Below, piece after piece: positions 17,898-28,519 of a stretch of DNA of 64,000 nucleotides (position 1 is its first letter; every line of letters begins with the position of its first letter). A program made the position numbers and the translations under genes. The DNA is taken from NCBI RefSeq assembly GCF_002951615.1, contig NZ_CP019062.1, positions 1,054,001 through 1,118,000 of the forward strand, given 5' to 3'. The notes below the pieces were generated by a model. The model was not told the DNA's origin, searched no databases, and was given only the letters and a program-made list of their open reading frames with translations. The DNA comes from Rahnella sikkimica. GTDB lineage: Bacteria > Pseudomonadota > Gammaproteobacteria > Enterobacterales > Enterobacteriaceae.

Positions 17898-18728
17898 TTA
17901 CTTCTTCTTCCAGAAATCATCGAACACCGTGATCGGCGGCTGACGTTTATGTTCAGTGCGCACATACCAGCCTTCGATAATCGCCGCGACGCTGTCGTCC
18001 ACTTTTTTGCCTTCGAGATAATCGTCGATCAGCTCGTAGGTTACGCCCAGCGCAACTTCATCGGGCAAAGAAGGGCGGTTTTCTTCCAGATCCGCAGTCG
18101 GCGCTTTGGTGTACAGATGTTCCGGGCAGCCCAGTGTTTTGAGCAGCGCTTTACCCTGACGTTTGTTCAGACGGAAAATCGGGTTGATATCCGTGCCGCC
18201 ATCGCCGTATTTGGTGAAGAAACCGGTGACGGCTTCCGCCGCATGGTCGGTGCCGACAACAACGCCTTTTTTCATTCCGGCGATGCTGTACTGGGCTTTC
18301 ATGCGTTCACGCGCTTTCTCATTGCCTTTAATGAAATCGCTCAGTTCGATGCCAATTTCACGTAAAGTCGCTTCGCTCGCCAGGACCGCATTTTTAATAT
18401 TTACGGTCAGAACCTGATCGGGCTGAATAAAAGTGATGGCGTCCTGACAGTCGGACTCGTCAGCCTGTACGCCATACGGCAAACGGATGGCGATGAACTG
18501 ATAGTCGTCTTCTTTTGTTTCCGCACGTAATTCGCTAATTGCCGTTTGGCAAAGTTTGCCGGTAAGAGTAGAATCTTGCCCGCCGCTGATACCCAGAACC
18601 AGTGTCCTGATGAACGGGTGGGCCAGCAGATAACTTTTGAGAAAATCGACGCTGACACGGATTTCCTGTCCGGCATCGATGTGCGGTTTAACGTGCAGAG
18701 CCTGAATAATCTCTTTTTGTAAAGCCAT
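17898..18728 (-). CDS. nadE: NH3-dependent NAD+ synthetase NadE
   Basis: A 276-residue adenine-nucleotide alpha-hydrolase that amidates deamido-NAD to NAD using ATP and ammonia. The P-loop motif SGGQDS is at about residues 46-51 and [20 protein letters not shown] near the C-terminus, ending VFDDFWKKK as in E. coli. The start at 18728 ([11 protein letters not shown]) has AGGAGGAG upstream; the open frame continues to 18770 without homology. The last step of NAD biosynthesis and salvage, linking to pncA at 30.3 kb. Confidence 0.97.
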   Translation of the reverse strand: MALQKEIIQALHVKPHIDAGQEIRVSVDFLKSYLLAHPFIRTLVLGISGGQDSTLTGKLCQTAISELRAETKEDDYQFIAIRLPYGVQADESDCQDAITFIQPDQVLTVNIKNAVLASEATLREIGIELSDFIKGNEKARERMKAQYSIAGMKKGVVVGTDHAAEAVTGFFTKYGDGGTDINPIFRLNKRQGKALLKTLGCPEHLYTKAPTADLEENRPSLPDEVALGVTYELIDDYLEGKKVDDSVAAIIEGWYVRTEHKRQPPITVFDDFWKKK

Positions 18729-19194
18729 GACCACTCCTCCTGAAGGCTGCCTTCGAGGAACCCGAGGCAAAAATAAGATGTTATCGGGATAAAACTACCC
18801 CGCATCGCTCAAAAGGACAAGATTCAGTGAAGCGTTCGGCGGAAATCTGTACGTCGCCGGTTCGCAAGCTCTCTGACGAGAGCGGCAGGGTAAGAAGTCA
18901 GTTTGGCGCAGCAGGAATGATTACAGAACTGTATTGAAATAAAAATCAATGAAAGAAAACGTAATGATTTTGTCTGTTTATATTGCCGGGAATAACTGTC
19001 ATTCGGAACTCTCTAAAAAATCCGCTTTATTAAGATATCCCGTGCTGAGTGCGGTATATTCGTTGCGGTAAAAATATTTGTATCTATGTGCCATCGAAAC
19101 GGAGTTGTCAGGCTTGATTAACGGATCCTAATTAATGGCATACATCGTGTAGTTTAGTCTCGTTATTTGCCTTAAGTCTTATTGGGGAAACAAA
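18729..19194. other. Intergenic region nadE-ydiY, no gene seen
   Basis: Divergent promoter region of 466 bases. AT-rich from about 18900 on. No open frame with a ribosome site, no tRNA and no clear terminator was found. Confidence 0.6.
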
Positions 19195-19959
19195 ATGTTT
19201 TTTCGGGTTGTACGTCGTTTACCAGCTTGTGCCGTAATTTGCGGTGCAGCGCTGTTCAGTATTTCAAGCCTTGCAGACACCACAATTTTCACCTCGCTCG
19301 ATGATCCTGCTCAGGCGAAGAAGCCTTTCGTAGGCAATGTGCAGGCGGGTTACAGTGCACAAACCGGTAACACCAGCAACTCCACGCTGAATGCTGATAC
19401 CACAATGACCTGGTTTGATACCAACACGGCTTACAGCCTGTGGGGTTCAGCGCGCAACACCTCTTCTTCCGGTGTCCGTTCATCCGAGAAGTATCAGGCC
19501 GGTGGTCGTACCCGTTATAATCTGGATAGCGCGAACTACCTCTTTGGTCAGGCGAGCTGGTTGAGTGACCGCTACAACGGTTATCGCTCGCGCGATGTGG
19601 CAACCGTCGGTTACGGTCGTCAGATCTGGAGTGGTCCGGTTCATACCCTGAATCTGGAAGCCGGTCCGGGTGTTCGTCATGATGAATTCGAGCAGGGCGG
19701 AAACACCACCCGTGCTCTTGCCTACGGTTCCGGTACTTACGGTTACCAGATCAGCGATACCGCGCGTTTCACTCAGGGCTTCTCAGTATTAGCCAACGAT
19801 GAAACCACGCTGAACTCAGAAACTGCGCTGACTGTGGCTATCAATAGCCACTTCTCGCTGAAAGTTGCGTATGACGTGACGTACAACACCAAACCACCAG
19901 CGAGTGCGCCGGATAAAACCGACACCGTCACTTCTGTGAATCTGGTCTACGGCATGTAA
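19195..19959 (+). CDS. ydiY: YdiY family outer-membrane-type protein (DUF481)
   Basis: A 254-residue exported protein. Signal peptide at residues 1-28 (FFRVVRRLPACAVICGAALFSISSLADT). The mature part has repeated amphipathic beta strands such as YSLWGSARNTSSSG and NYLFGQASWLSDRYNGYRSRDVATVGYGRQ, and ends LVYGM, as in E. coli YdiY. Predicted to be a small beta-barrel or surface protein of the DUF481 family; no activity is established. GGGG ribosome site nine bases upstream. Ends in a strong terminator, immediately beyond which an IS element is inserted. Confidence 0.9.
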   Translation: MFFRVVRRLPACAVICGAALFSISSLADTTIFTSLDDPAQAKKPFVGNVQAGYSAQTGNTSNSTLNADTTMTWFDTNTAYSLWGSARNTSSSGVRSSEKYQAGGRTRYNLDSANYLFGQASWLSDRYNGYRSRDVATVGYGRQIWSGPVHTLNLEAGPGVRHDEFEQGGNTTRALAYGSGTYGYQISDTARFTQGFSVLANDETTLNSETALTVAINSHFSLKVAYDVTYNTKPPASAPDKTDTVTSVNLVYGM

Positions 19960-19978
19960 TTTCCTTCGCGGAATACAT

Positions 19979-20014
19979 AAAAAAGCCAGGGGAGAGATCC
20001 TCTGGCTTTTTTTA
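19979..20014 (+). terminator. ydiY terminator
   Basis: AAAAAAGCCAG...CTGGCTTTTTTT stem-loop directly after the stop; the IS left end lies 7 bases further on. Confidence 0.9.
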
Positions 20015-20074
20015 TTGACATGACCCGTCCTAAATAGCGTTGACACATTTAACTCGTATACTGAGGAAAATGTG

Positions 20075-20473
20075 ATGAACCAATATGTTAAACGCACTCA
20101 ACGCGATTACCCTCTATCCTTTAAATTGACCGTTGTCCAACAGGTCGAAAAAGGTGAAATGACTTACCGTCAGGCGCAAGACCGCTACGGTATTCAAGGC
20201 CGTTCTACTGTCTTGAAGTGGCTACGCAAATACGGTCAACTCGACTGGCTTTCCCCCTCTCCTGCAAGAACGTGTGGAGTTAACATGCCTAAAATACCTC
20301 TTACTCCCGAGCAGCGAATCAAAGAACTCGAACAGCAACTTGCTGAATCAGAAGTAAAATCTCAATTTTTTGAAGCGGTTGTGAAGGTAATGAACACGGA
20401 GTTCGGAGCCAATCTGTCAAAAAAGCAGTGGGCTACATTATCACGCAAGCACAAGCGCCGGGACTCACAGTAA
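20075..20473 (+). CDS. IS3-family transposase OrfA
   Basis: A 132-residue protein with an N-terminal helix-turn-helix for end binding (FKLTVVQQVEKGEMTYRQAQDRYGIQGRSTVLKWLRKYGQ) and a C-terminal leucine-zipper-like coiled coil (EQRIKELEQQLAESEVKSQFFEAVVKVM). A GAGG site precedes the ATG. It overlaps orfB by 46 bases. It regulates transposition and supplies the N-terminal part of the OrfAB fusion made by frameshifting. Confidence 0.92.
   Translation: MNQYVKRTQRDYPLSFKLTVVQQVEKGEMTYRQAQDRYGIQGRSTVLKWLRKYGQLDWLSPSPARTCGVNMPKIPLTPEQRIKELEQQLAESEVKSQFFEAVVKVMNTEFGANLSKKQWATLSRKHKRRDSQ
20419..20425 (+). promoter_or_regulatory. Programmed -1 frameshift slippery heptamer
   Basis: A_AAA_AAG in the orfA frame, upstream of the orfB frame start. 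The -1 frame reached after slipping is exactly the orfB frame, so an OrfAB fusion transposase can be produced as in other IS3-family elements. Confidence 0.85.
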
Positions 20474-21288
20474 CGCGCGCGTGCCGGTTCATGGGGATTA
20501 GCCGACAAGCGTGGTATCAGTCTTTGCAACGTGAGCGTACGCGAGAAATACAGGCCAAAAATATCATTGAACAAGTGACTACTATCCGGTTGCAACAGCC
20601 CAGGTTGGGAACACGTAAGTTGCATTACTTATTGCGACAGCAACCCGAACCTGCGCCGCACGTTGGCCGGGATCGCCTCTTCCAGATATTACGTTGCTCG
20701 CGGTTACTGGTAATGCCTAAACGGGCTTACCACAAAACGACAAATAGCCATCATCGTTTTTACCGTCACCCTAACTTACTGAAGTCAGGGGAAAATCAGG
20801 TAGTTGCCAGCCAGCCGGAGCAGGTATGGGTAGCGGATATTACCTACCTTCCAGTGCGTAATGGAACGGCATATGTCAGTCTGGTGACCGATGCCTGGTC
20901 GAGAAAAATAGTGGGATACCATGTGCACGAGAGTCTCCATACGCATCATGTCGTGAGGGCATTTAAGATGGCGCTGAATAACAGGCGTACAAGCTCACCG
21001 CTGGTGCATCACTCGGATCGCGGCGTCCAGTACTGCTCCGCAAAATATCAGGAATTACATGAACGACATGGCGTTATCTGCTCAATGACAGATGGATATG
21101 ACTGTTATCAGAATGCATTGGCAGAACGCGTAAATGGTATTTTAAAAATGGAATATCTGCTCGTTAAGCCGGAAGATATCGTGCAGGCAAGAAAGATGGT
21201 CATGGAGTCGGTGGAAATCTACAACACCCGGCGCCCCCATCTGTCATTAAAATACAAAACGCCCGATGAAGTTCATCGGGCGTTTTAA
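20428..21288 (+). CDS. IS3-family transposase OrfB (DDE catalytic part)
   Basis: A 286-residue integrase-core protein. The catalytic triad is visible: Asp137 (VWVADITYLP), Asp197 (HHSDRGVQYCS) and Glu233 (NALAERVNGILK), with exactly 35 residues between the second Asp and the Glu. An N-terminal helix-turn-helix-like region (RACRFMGISRQAWYQ) precedes it. The GTG at 20428 is only the nominal start; translation is expected mainly as OrfAB by frameshifting. No truncation or stop. Confidence 0.93.
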   Translation: MGYIITQAQAPGLTVTRACRFMGISRQAWYQSLQRERTREIQAKNIIEQVTTIRLQQPRLGTRKLHYLLRQQPEPAPHVGRDRLFQILRCSRLLVMPKRAYHKTTNSHHRFYRHPNLLKSGENQVVASQPEQVWVADITYLPVRNGTAYVSLVTDAWSRKIVGYHVHESLHTHHVVRAFKMALNNRRTSSPLVHHSDRGVQYCSAKYQELHERHGVICSMTDGYDCYQNALAERVNGILKMEYLLVKPEDIVQARKMVMESVEIYNTRRPHLSLKYKTPDEVHRAF

Positions 21289-21332
21289 GGCTGAAAAGTG
21301 TCAACCTATATCAGGACTAGTCAACACGTCAA

Positions 21333-22607
21333 TTACCCATTTTCAGTTTGCTTATGGAACAGCTCACGGAAGACCGGATAAATATCTTCCTGTTCGCGGA
21401 TATGCTGCATGGCGAAATTATCAAATTTCTCCTGCAACACTTCGTATTCACGCCACAGCGTCTGGTGGGCGCGGCGGGTGATTTCGATATAACTGTAATA
21501 ACGCACCATCGGCAGGATTTTCTGCGCCAGAAGCTGGTGGCACAGAGGGGAGTCGTCAGCCCAGTTGTCGCCATCGGAGGCTTGCGCGGCATAAATGTTC
21601 CACTGCGCCGGGTCGTAACGTTCCTGGATGACTTCATCCATCAGTTTCAGTGCGCTTGAAACGATGGTCCCGCCGGTTTCCTGCGAGTAGAAAAACTCCT
21701 GTTCATCCACTTCTTTAGCTTGTGTGTGGTGACGGATATAGACCACGTCGACGTTCTTATACGTCCGGCTCAGGAACAGATAGAGCAGGATATAGAAACG
21801 CTTGGCCATGTCTTTGGTTGCCTGATCCATAGAACCGGAGACATCCATCAGACAGAACATCACGGCCTGGCTGGAGGGCTCAGGGCGACGCTCGTAATTG
21901 CGATAACGTAAATCAAAGGTGTCGATGAACGGCGTTTTGGCGATTTTCGCCCGCAACTCGGCGATCTCTTTACGCAGCCGTTCTTCTTCGAGTAATTGTG
22001 CCGGTTCACTGTGTTCGACCTCGGTCAGCGTCGATTCCAGCTCACGCAGCTCCCGTTTTTTCCCCGCGGTCATCGCCGTGCGGCGAGCCAGGGAGTTTTG
22101 CAAAGAGCGCACCACACTGATGTTTGCCGGTACGCCGTTAGACGTGTAACCGGAGCGGTGGGTTTTAAATTCGGTCAGCTGTTTATGCTGATTTTTTCTC
22201 AGGTTAGGAAGCGCCAAATCTTCAAACAGCAGATCGAGATATTCGTCTTTGGAGATCTGGAAAGAAAACTCGTCTTCGCCTTCACCGTCCTGACTGGCTT
22301 CGCCCTGACCACTGCCGCCGCCACCGCCCCCTTGCGGTCGTTCGATACGGTCATTCTGTACAAAGTGGTCGTTACCGGGGTGAACACGGTGGCGTAAGCC
22401 ACCGCGACCCTGATGAAACATGGGTTCGTTGATATCTGCATTGGGGATCGAAACCGATTCCCCGCTGTCCACGTCGGTAACCGAACGCTTGTTGATGGCT
22501 CCGGCAATCGACTGTTTGATTTGCGACTTATAGCGGCGCAAGAAGCGCTGGCGGTTCACCGCGCTCTTGTTTTTGCCATTCAGCCGTCGGTCAATGAAAT
22601 ACGTCAT
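21333..22607 (-). CDS. yeaH: YeaH, VWA-domain partner of the YeaG kinase
   Basis: A 424-residue protein of the UPF0229 family. N-terminal basic region ([29 protein letters not shown]), a glycine-rich linker near residues 93-110, and a C-terminal von Willebrand A-type domain with a MIDAS motif DVSGSM at about 255-260. The start at 22607 has GGGGGAAAT upstream, 34 bases after the yeaG stop, so yeaG-yeaH form an operon. Co-functions with YeaG and YcgB in stationary-phase and nitrogen-starvation responses; the molecular role is unknown. The IS right end is only 9 bases beyond its stop, so its own downstream region has been replaced. Confidence 0.95.
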   Translation of the reverse strand: MTYFIDRRLNGKNKSAVNRQRFLRRYKSQIKQSIAGAINKRSVTDVDSGESVSIPNADINEPMFHQGRGGLRHRVHPGNDHFVQNDRIERPQGGGGGGSGQGEASQDGEGEDEFSFQISKDEYLDLLFEDLALPNLRKNQHKQLTEFKTHRSGYTSNGVPANISVVRSLQNSLARRTAMTAGKKRELRELESTLTEVEHSEPAQLLEEERLRKEIAELRAKIAKTPFIDTFDLRYRNYERRPEPSSQAVMFCLMDVSGSMDQATKDMAKRFYILLYLFLSRTYKNVDVVYIRHHTQAKEVDEQEFFYSQETGGTIVSSALKLMDEVIQERYDPAQWNIYAAQASDGDNWADDSPLCHQLLAQKILPMVRYYSYIEITRRAHQTLWREYEVLQEKFDNFAMQHIREQEDIYPVFRELFHKQTENG

Positions 22608-22641
22608 ATTTCCCCCAAACGACGTTGCCAACGATCCTCTG

Positions 22642-24576
22642 TTACGAAGATTTTCTTACGCGCAGATACCATTCACACAGCAGGCGAACCTGTTTGCGTG
22701 TATATCCTTTCTCCATCATTCTGTCGACAAAATCATCATGTTTCTTCTGTTCATCGGTCGACGTCTTGGCGTTAAACGAGATAACTGGCAGTAATTCCTC
22801 GGTATTTGAGAACATTTTTTTCTCAATGACCGTGCGCAGTTTTTCGTAACTGGTCCAGTTTGGATTGCGGCCGCTGTTGTTGGCGCGGGCACGCAGCACG
22901 AAGTTGACAATTTCGTTACGGAAATCTTTTGGATTGCTGATCCCCGCCGGTTTTTCGATTTTTTCCAGCTCTGCGTTCAGGGATTCACGGTCAAACAGCT
23001 GGCCGGTATCCGGGTCGCGGTATTCCTGATCCTGGATCCAGAAGTCAGCGTAGGTGACATAACGGTCAAAAATGTTTTGCCCGTACTCTGAATAGGATTC
23101 CAGATAAGCGGTCTGGATCTCTTTGCCGATGAACTCAGCGTATTTCGGGATCAGATAGCCTTTCAGGTGTTCCAGATATTTTTCAGCGATGTCCTGCGGG
23201 AACTGCTCGCGCTCTATTTGCTGTTCCAGAACGTAGAACAGATGAACCGGGTTGGCGGCGACTTCCACATGATCAAAGTTGAACACGCGGGACAGAATTT
23301 TAAATGCGAAACGCGTCGACAGCCCGTTCATGCCTTCGTCCACGCCCGCATAATCGCGGTATTCCTGATAGGACTTGGCTTTCGGGTCGGTGTCTTTCAG
23401 GCTTTCACCGTCATAAACACGCATTTTGGAATAGCTGCTGGAGTTCTCCGGCGTTTTCAGGCGCGAAAGAATCGAGAAGCGGGCCAGCGTTTCCAGCGTG
23501 CCCGGCGCGCATGGAGCATGGGAAAGCTCACTGTTACTGAGCAGCTTGTCGTAGATTTTCATCTCTTCAGAAACGCGCAGGCAGTAAGGCACTTTGACGA
23601 TGTACACACGGTCAAGGAACGCTTCATTATTCTTGTTGTTGCGGAACGTCACCCACTCAGATTCGTTGGAGTGCGCCAGAATAATGCCGTTGAAAGGCAG
23701 GGCAGAGATCCCTTCAGTCCCGTTATAGTTGCCTTCCTGTGTGGCGGTCAGCAACGGGTGCAGCACTTTAATCGGTGCCTTGAACATCTCAACGAATTCC
23801 ATCACACCCTGGTTTGCGCGGCAAAGTGCGCCGGAATAACCGTATGCGTCCGGATCGTTTTGCGCGTGGTTTTCCAGCTTACGGATATCCACTTTCCCGA
23901 CCAGCGCGGAGATGTCCTGGTTATTTTCATCGCCGGGCTCAGTTTTGGCGATGGCAATTTGTTCGAGAATCGACGGCCAGACTTTCACGACTCTGAATTT
24001 CGTGATGTCGCCGCCAAATTCGTGCAGACGTTTTGCCGCCCACGGCGACATGATGGTGCCCAGATAGCGCGTCGGAATGTTGTATTCTTTTTCGAGAATA
24101 TGCGCATCTTCCTGCGGATTAAACAGGCACAGCGGATGATCGTTTACCGGGCTGCGGTCGCCGTTGGCGCTCAGCACATAAATCGGTACACGTTGCATCA
24201 GGGATTTCAGCCGTTCGGCCAGCGACGATTTACCGCCACCCACCGGGCCCAGTAAATAGAGGATTTGTTTCTTTTCTTCCAGACCCTGCGCGGCGTGTTT
24301 CAGATAGGAGACGATCTGTTCGATGGCCTCTTCCATGCCGTAGAATTCTTCAAATGCAGGGTAGCGTGCAACAACACGGTTCGAGAATAAACGCGACAGG
24401 CGTGGTTCAAGCGCGGTATCTACCATCACTGGTTCACCGATTGCCATCAACAGACGTTCCGCCGCATTGACATAAGCACTGCGATCTTGCCGTGCAATGG
24501 TAAGAAATTCCTGCAGTGTGAACTCTTCGTCCTTGGCAGCTTCATAGCGCTGGCGATAGTGGTCAAATATGTTCAT
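22642..24576 (-). CDS. yeaG: PrkA-type serine protein kinase YeaG
   Basis: A 644-residue protein, the same length as E. coli YeaG and nearly identical throughout. The N-terminal AAA+ domain has Walker A GPVGGGKS at 110-117, and a C-terminal PrkA kinase-like region follows. It undergoes autophosphorylation in related systems and is part of the general stress/sigma-S response. Transcribed with yeaH. The 5' region to mipA (24577-25094) is long and AT-rich, as expected for a stress-controlled promoter, though no site could be assigned. Ends RKSS. Confidence 0.97.
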   Translation of the reverse strand: MNIFDHYRQRYEAAKDEEFTLQEFLTIARQDRSAYVNAAERLLMAIGEPVMVDTALEPRLSRLFSNRVVARYPAFEEFYGMEEAIEQIVSYLKHAAQGLEEKKQILYLLGPVGGGKSSLAERLKSLMQRVPIYVLSANGDRSPVNDHPLCLFNPQEDAHILEKEYNIPTRYLGTIMSPWAAKRLHEFGGDITKFRVVKVWPSILEQIAIAKTEPGDENNQDISALVGKVDIRKLENHAQNDPDAYGYSGALCRANQGVMEFVEMFKAPIKVLHPLLTATQEGNYNGTEGISALPFNGIILAHSNESEWVTFRNNKNNEAFLDRVYIVKVPYCLRVSEEMKIYDKLLSNSELSHAPCAPGTLETLARFSILSRLKTPENSSSYSKMRVYDGESLKDTDPKAKSYQEYRDYAGVDEGMNGLSTRFAFKILSRVFNFDHVEVAANPVHLFYVLEQQIEREQFPQDIAEKYLEHLKGYLIPKYAEFIGKEIQTAYLESYSEYGQNIFDRYVTYADFWIQDQEYRDPDTGQLFDRESLNAELEKIEKPAGISNPKDFRNEIVNFVLRARANNSGRNPNWTSYEKLRTVIEKKMFSNTEELLPVISFNAKTSTDEQKKHDDFVDRMMEKGYTRKQVRLLCEWYLRVRKSS

Positions 24577-25094
24577 ACGATGCCCGTCCTTCGTTATTTT
24601 ACCTTTCGTTTTGAAGTGTTAGCGCAACCTCAAAGACTTGGGTATAGCACAGGTTAATGAGCGCTAAGCCCCGGAAGAAAGATCCCCCACCTGAATACAG
24701 CAACCCTTATGCCAACTTGCAGAACCCCTTTGATGCCGACAGTTGCGATGTTTCCAAAACTGTCATAAATCGGTGGGACGGGCGACTGTTCAGGCTAAGT
24801 CTTTCATCTATTTATAAGCGTAGTTTGGCATTAGAAAAATTTCCTCTCTGGTTTTGCCGTTTTTTAAGTCATTTCAATGACTCAGTTGTCCGGAATGCTC
24901 TGAAAAGCCTTGCAGGACGTGCCTTGCAGACCGAAAGTTATTTCTTTAGTCATTTTTATTTCATATTTTGCAGATAAATTGTGAGATCGCTTCGATTTTT
25001 CGGGGTAAGGTTTTTTCAGAACGAGAAATGCTAAGCGGGACACTTACGCTTGATTTACACTACCGACGATTTTTTACTTAATGGAATTAAGACA
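24577..25094. other. Long intergenic region between yeaG and mipA
   Basis: A 518-base divergent promoter region, AT-rich between ~24800 and 25000. A + strand frame at 24657-24977 has no ribosome site and no recognisable product. No tRNA or sRNA pattern was recognised. Confidence 0.55.
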
Positions 25095-25844
25095 ATGAAG
25101 ATTTTGAACGTGAAAACACTGTCCATCGTGGGCTCGGCAGTGCTGTTCAGCCATGCAGCGGTCGCAGGAACCTGGTCACTCGGCGCTTCGGCTCTGGGGG
25201 ATGTCAATGCATATCGGGGTTATGACAACAAAGTCTACCCCGTGCCGGTTGTGTCTTACGAGAGCGATGATTTTTATTTCAAATCACTGACTGCAGGCTA
25301 CTATCTCTGGAAAGACGACAGTAATAAATTCAGCGTTACAGCGACTTACATTCCATTTGGTTTTAAGCCTGATGATTCTGACGACCAGCAGATGAAACGT
25401 CTTAACAAACGTCGTGGCACACTGATGGGCGGTCTGGCCTATTCGCACGTCGAGGACTGGGGGACACTGCGCACCACGTTCAACGGCGATGTGCTCAATA
25501 ACAGTAATGGCATGGTCGCCGATGCTGCGTACCTCTATCCGATTCATCAGGACAACTGGGCACTCATTCCCGGCCTCGGTGTGATGTGGAGCAGCAGCAA
25601 CCAGAACAATTATTATTATGGCGTCACGAATGGCGAATCACGCCGCAGTGGTCTTAACAGCTATTCTGCTGGCGACAGCTTCAGCCCTTACGCTGAGCTA
25701 TCCGCGCGTTATAGCTTCACCCGCGACTGGCAGGGCTTCTTCACGGGGCGCTATATCCGTTTAGCGGATGAAGTCAAAGACAGCCCGATGGTCGACAAAT
25801 CGTATACCGCCATAGTATGGACAGGCGTCACCTACAGCTTTTAA
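25095..25844 (+). CDS. mipA: MipA/OmpV family outer-membrane protein
   Basis: A 249-residue protein of the MltA-interacting/OmpV family. Signal peptide MKILNVKTLSIVGSAVLFSHAAVAG with AVA-G cleavage near residue 24. The mature part is a beta barrel: WSLGASALGDVNAYRGYDNKVYPVPVV at the start and a C-terminal aromatic strand ending VTYSF. In E. coli MipA bridges the murein hydrolase MltA and the synthase PBP1b. In E. coli yeaE lies between yeaD and mipA; it is absent here. The start at 25095 was chosen at the signal peptide; an open frame 45 bases upstream lacks it. Confidence 0.92.
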   Translation: MKILNVKTLSIVGSAVLFSHAAVAGTWSLGASALGDVNAYRGYDNKVYPVPVVSYESDDFYFKSLTAGYYLWKDDSNKFSVTATYIPFGFKPDDSDDQQMKRLNKRRGTLMGGLAYSHVEDWGTLRTTFNGDVLNNSNGMVADAAYLYPIHQDNWALIPGLGVMWSSSNQNNYYYGVTNGESRRSGLNSYSAGDSFSPYAELSARYSFTRDWQGFFTGRYIRLADEVKDSPMVDKSYTAIVWTGVTYSF

Positions 25845-25879
25845 CTCAGCCAGCACTTTTCTGGTGCGTAGCTTGCGCA

Positions 25880-25906
25880 TTGATGGGGCGTTTCGCCCCA
25901 TTTGCA
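25880..25906 (+). terminator. mipA terminator
   Basis: GATGGGGCG-TTTC-GCCCCATTTG hairpin about 40 bases after the mipA stop. Confidence 0.65.
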
Positions 25907-26079
25907 CATTTATAGTTCACCACTCTGAGAAATGTACGCGGAGGATTGTATAGCCGGGTGTCTGCTGCACTGGTGTGGTTAGATTCTGTTACATGCTACC
26001 GTGGCCGCCTTGGGAAAATTACAGCAATCGGGATAAATCCGTCGCTTATAGGGCAGGAGTCCGCTGAAACGATGTTATG

Positions 26080-26106
26080 CAAAAGGGGCCAACCGGCCCC
26101 TTTGTC
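26080..26106 (-). terminator. yeaD terminator
   Basis: Minus strand AAAGGGGCC-GGTT-GGCCCCTTTTGC, 26 bases after the yeaD stop. Bases 25910-26080 between the two terminators hold nothing I recognise. Confidence 0.8.
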
Positions 26107-26131
26107 GTTACTGCGGCGACACTCTGGCCGT

Positions 26132-27001
26132 TTATTTACGGATAGAGAAAGTCACAGCCAGACGTGCTGGCACAGCGGCAGTCGAGATATGCTTGTGCGA
26201 CACCTGCGCCGTCTCAACGCAAACCATGGTTTTGTAGCCGTCATCCGGCATATCGGCCATGCTCACTGACAGCGCAGAGCCCGGATTCCACGCCACAACG
26301 TCAGCGTTGTTTTCATGCGCAACAATCAGCGTGCGTTTCAGTACAGGATCAACGATTTCACTGGTCGCCTGCGGTTGGGTGTAGATGCGGTCAGTCTGGC
26401 CGGTAAAGGTCAGGTCGCCGCTTTCTTCTTTCAGTTTTGCACCATCGACTTTATCAATGAAACTTGCACCCAGGCCTTTAACGGTGACATCCGCGATATC
26501 GCCGATGTTGAAATAGGTGTGCAGGGCACTGTTCGCTTCGAAGTTACCGGCAGATTCCAGCTCAATGTGGCAGGTATCGCCCAGTGTGAAGCGCGCGGTC
26601 AGCACAAATTCGTGTGGCCACAGTTCCAGGCTTTCAGGCGAGCTTTTCAGCGTGAAGGTCAGGACAACGCCATCATCACTTTCTTTGTGGTCGGTCAGTG
26701 CCCACGGGAAGTTACGCGCAAAGCCGTGAGACGGTTTACCCGCCGGGCCAAACCATGGCCAGCAGATGGGAATACCGCCGCGGATAGCCACGCCGTCTTT
26801 AAACGCGCTGGCGCTGCTCATCCACAACACAGGCGCCTGGCCCTCAGGCTGCCATGACAATAAATGTGCGCCTTGTAAGGCCACGGCCGCTTTTACTTTG
26901 GGATGAGAAACAACGATCACCGGCAGTTCGTCAATCTGACGCTGGCTGATAGGGGTTGAGATTTGATTTACGACCGGAAGAGAAAAGAGTTGTTCTGTCA
27001 T
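26132..27001 (-). CDS. yeaD: D-hexose-6-phosphate mutarotase YeaD
   Basis: A 289-residue aldose-1-epimerase-fold protein. Family elements include VKAAVALQGAHLLSWQPEG, GVAIRGGIPICWPWFGP, ALHTYFNIGDI (catalytic His region) and VAWNPG. It interconverts anomers of hexose 6-phosphates such as glucose 6-phosphate. It lies ~170 bases downstream of gapA on the same strand, with a terminator between, as in E. coli. Confidence 0.94.
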   Translation of the reverse strand: MTEQLFSLPVVNQISTPISQRQIDELPVIVVSHPKVKAAVALQGAHLLSWQPEGQAPVLWMSSASAFKDGVAIRGGIPICWPWFGPAGKPSHGFARNFPWALTDHKESDDGVVLTFTLKSSPESLELWPHEFVLTARFTLGDTCHIELESAGNFEANSALHTYFNIGDIADVTVKGLGASFIDKVDGAKLKEESGDLTFTGQTDRIYTQPQATSEIVDPVLKRTLIVAHENNADVVAWNPGSALSVSMADMPDDGYKTMVCVETAQVSHKHISTAAVPARLAVTFSIRK

Positions 27002-27123
27002 TATCTAAAGTCCTGTCAGGTTTTTAACAATTACGAAGATAAGAACCGAGACTACAGATGAACGTCGTCAATCTGTTTGATCGCACTCATGTACCTGATA
27101 AAAAAGTGCATCTCACAGAAAGC

Positions 27124-27147
27124 AAAAGGGCGACTTGCGTCGCCCTT
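27124..27147 (-). terminator. gapA terminator
   Basis: GGGCGAC-TTGC-GTCGCCC stem, with TTTTGC on the minus strand, ~25 bases after the gapA stop. Confidence 0.85.
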
Positions 27148-27171
27148 CAATCAGTTCATCAACATTGCCAA

Positions 27172-28182
<1,011 letters not shown>

Positions 28183-28379
28183 CTATTTTTTTAGTGAATA
28201 AAAGGTTGGTTGTAAAATTACAAAAACCTCGCTGAGCGTCAAGCGGAATCGTGTCAATTATTGCTGTAAGTCAAAGCGACGACCTACTCTTGCTCGCTTA
28301 TTGCACGTTCCGTTTTTTTAATCGGCTCACAACCACATGGGGGCGAAAAACTGAATATAAAGGGCAAGAAGATCAGGAG

Positions 28380-28395
28380 TGTGATCGCCATCACA
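28380..28395. promoter_or_regulatory. Consensus CRP-cAMP site between gapA and msrB
   Basis: TGTGATCGCCATCACA has both half-sites TGTGA and TCACA with the exact 6-base spacer. It lies ~220 bases from the gapA start codon and 125 from msrB. CRP control of gapA promoters is known in E. coli, so it most likely serves gapA. Confidence 0.8.
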
Positions 28396-28519
28396 AGTTG
28401 GAGCTGGCTAACGCTGATGCCATACAGTTTAGGACAAAACAGGCTGAACTGTTGTTAATTTTTTGTTATTATAAACTGTTAATTTAGTTGTATTTTAAAT
28501 TCGTCAGAGAACGATAATC

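Larger units (their letters stand above)
20021..21323 (+). mobile_element. Complete IS3-family insertion sequence
   Basis: A 1303-bp element. Terminal inverted repeats: left 20021-20046 begins TGACCCGTCCT, right 21298-21323 (reverse complement) begins TGACTAGTCCT; 18 of 26 bases match and both end GTTGACAC. A 3-bp target duplication ACA flanks it (20018-20020 and 21324-21326). It contains orfA and orfB in the 0/-1 arrangement with a slippery site. Both ORFs are intact, so it may be active. It sits between the ydiY terminator and the convergent yeaH stop and interrupts no gene. Confidence 0.93.

Noticed and set aside
23167..24255. + strand open frame of 362 codons opposite yeaG
   Set aside because: Antisense to a near-identical yeaG with no recognisable motif.
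24657..24977. Possible gene between yeaG and mipA
   Set aside because: No ribosome site and composition typical of an intergenic region.
28251..28487. + strand open frame between gapA and msrB
   Set aside because: It overlaps the promoter region and CRP site, no ribosome site and no homology.
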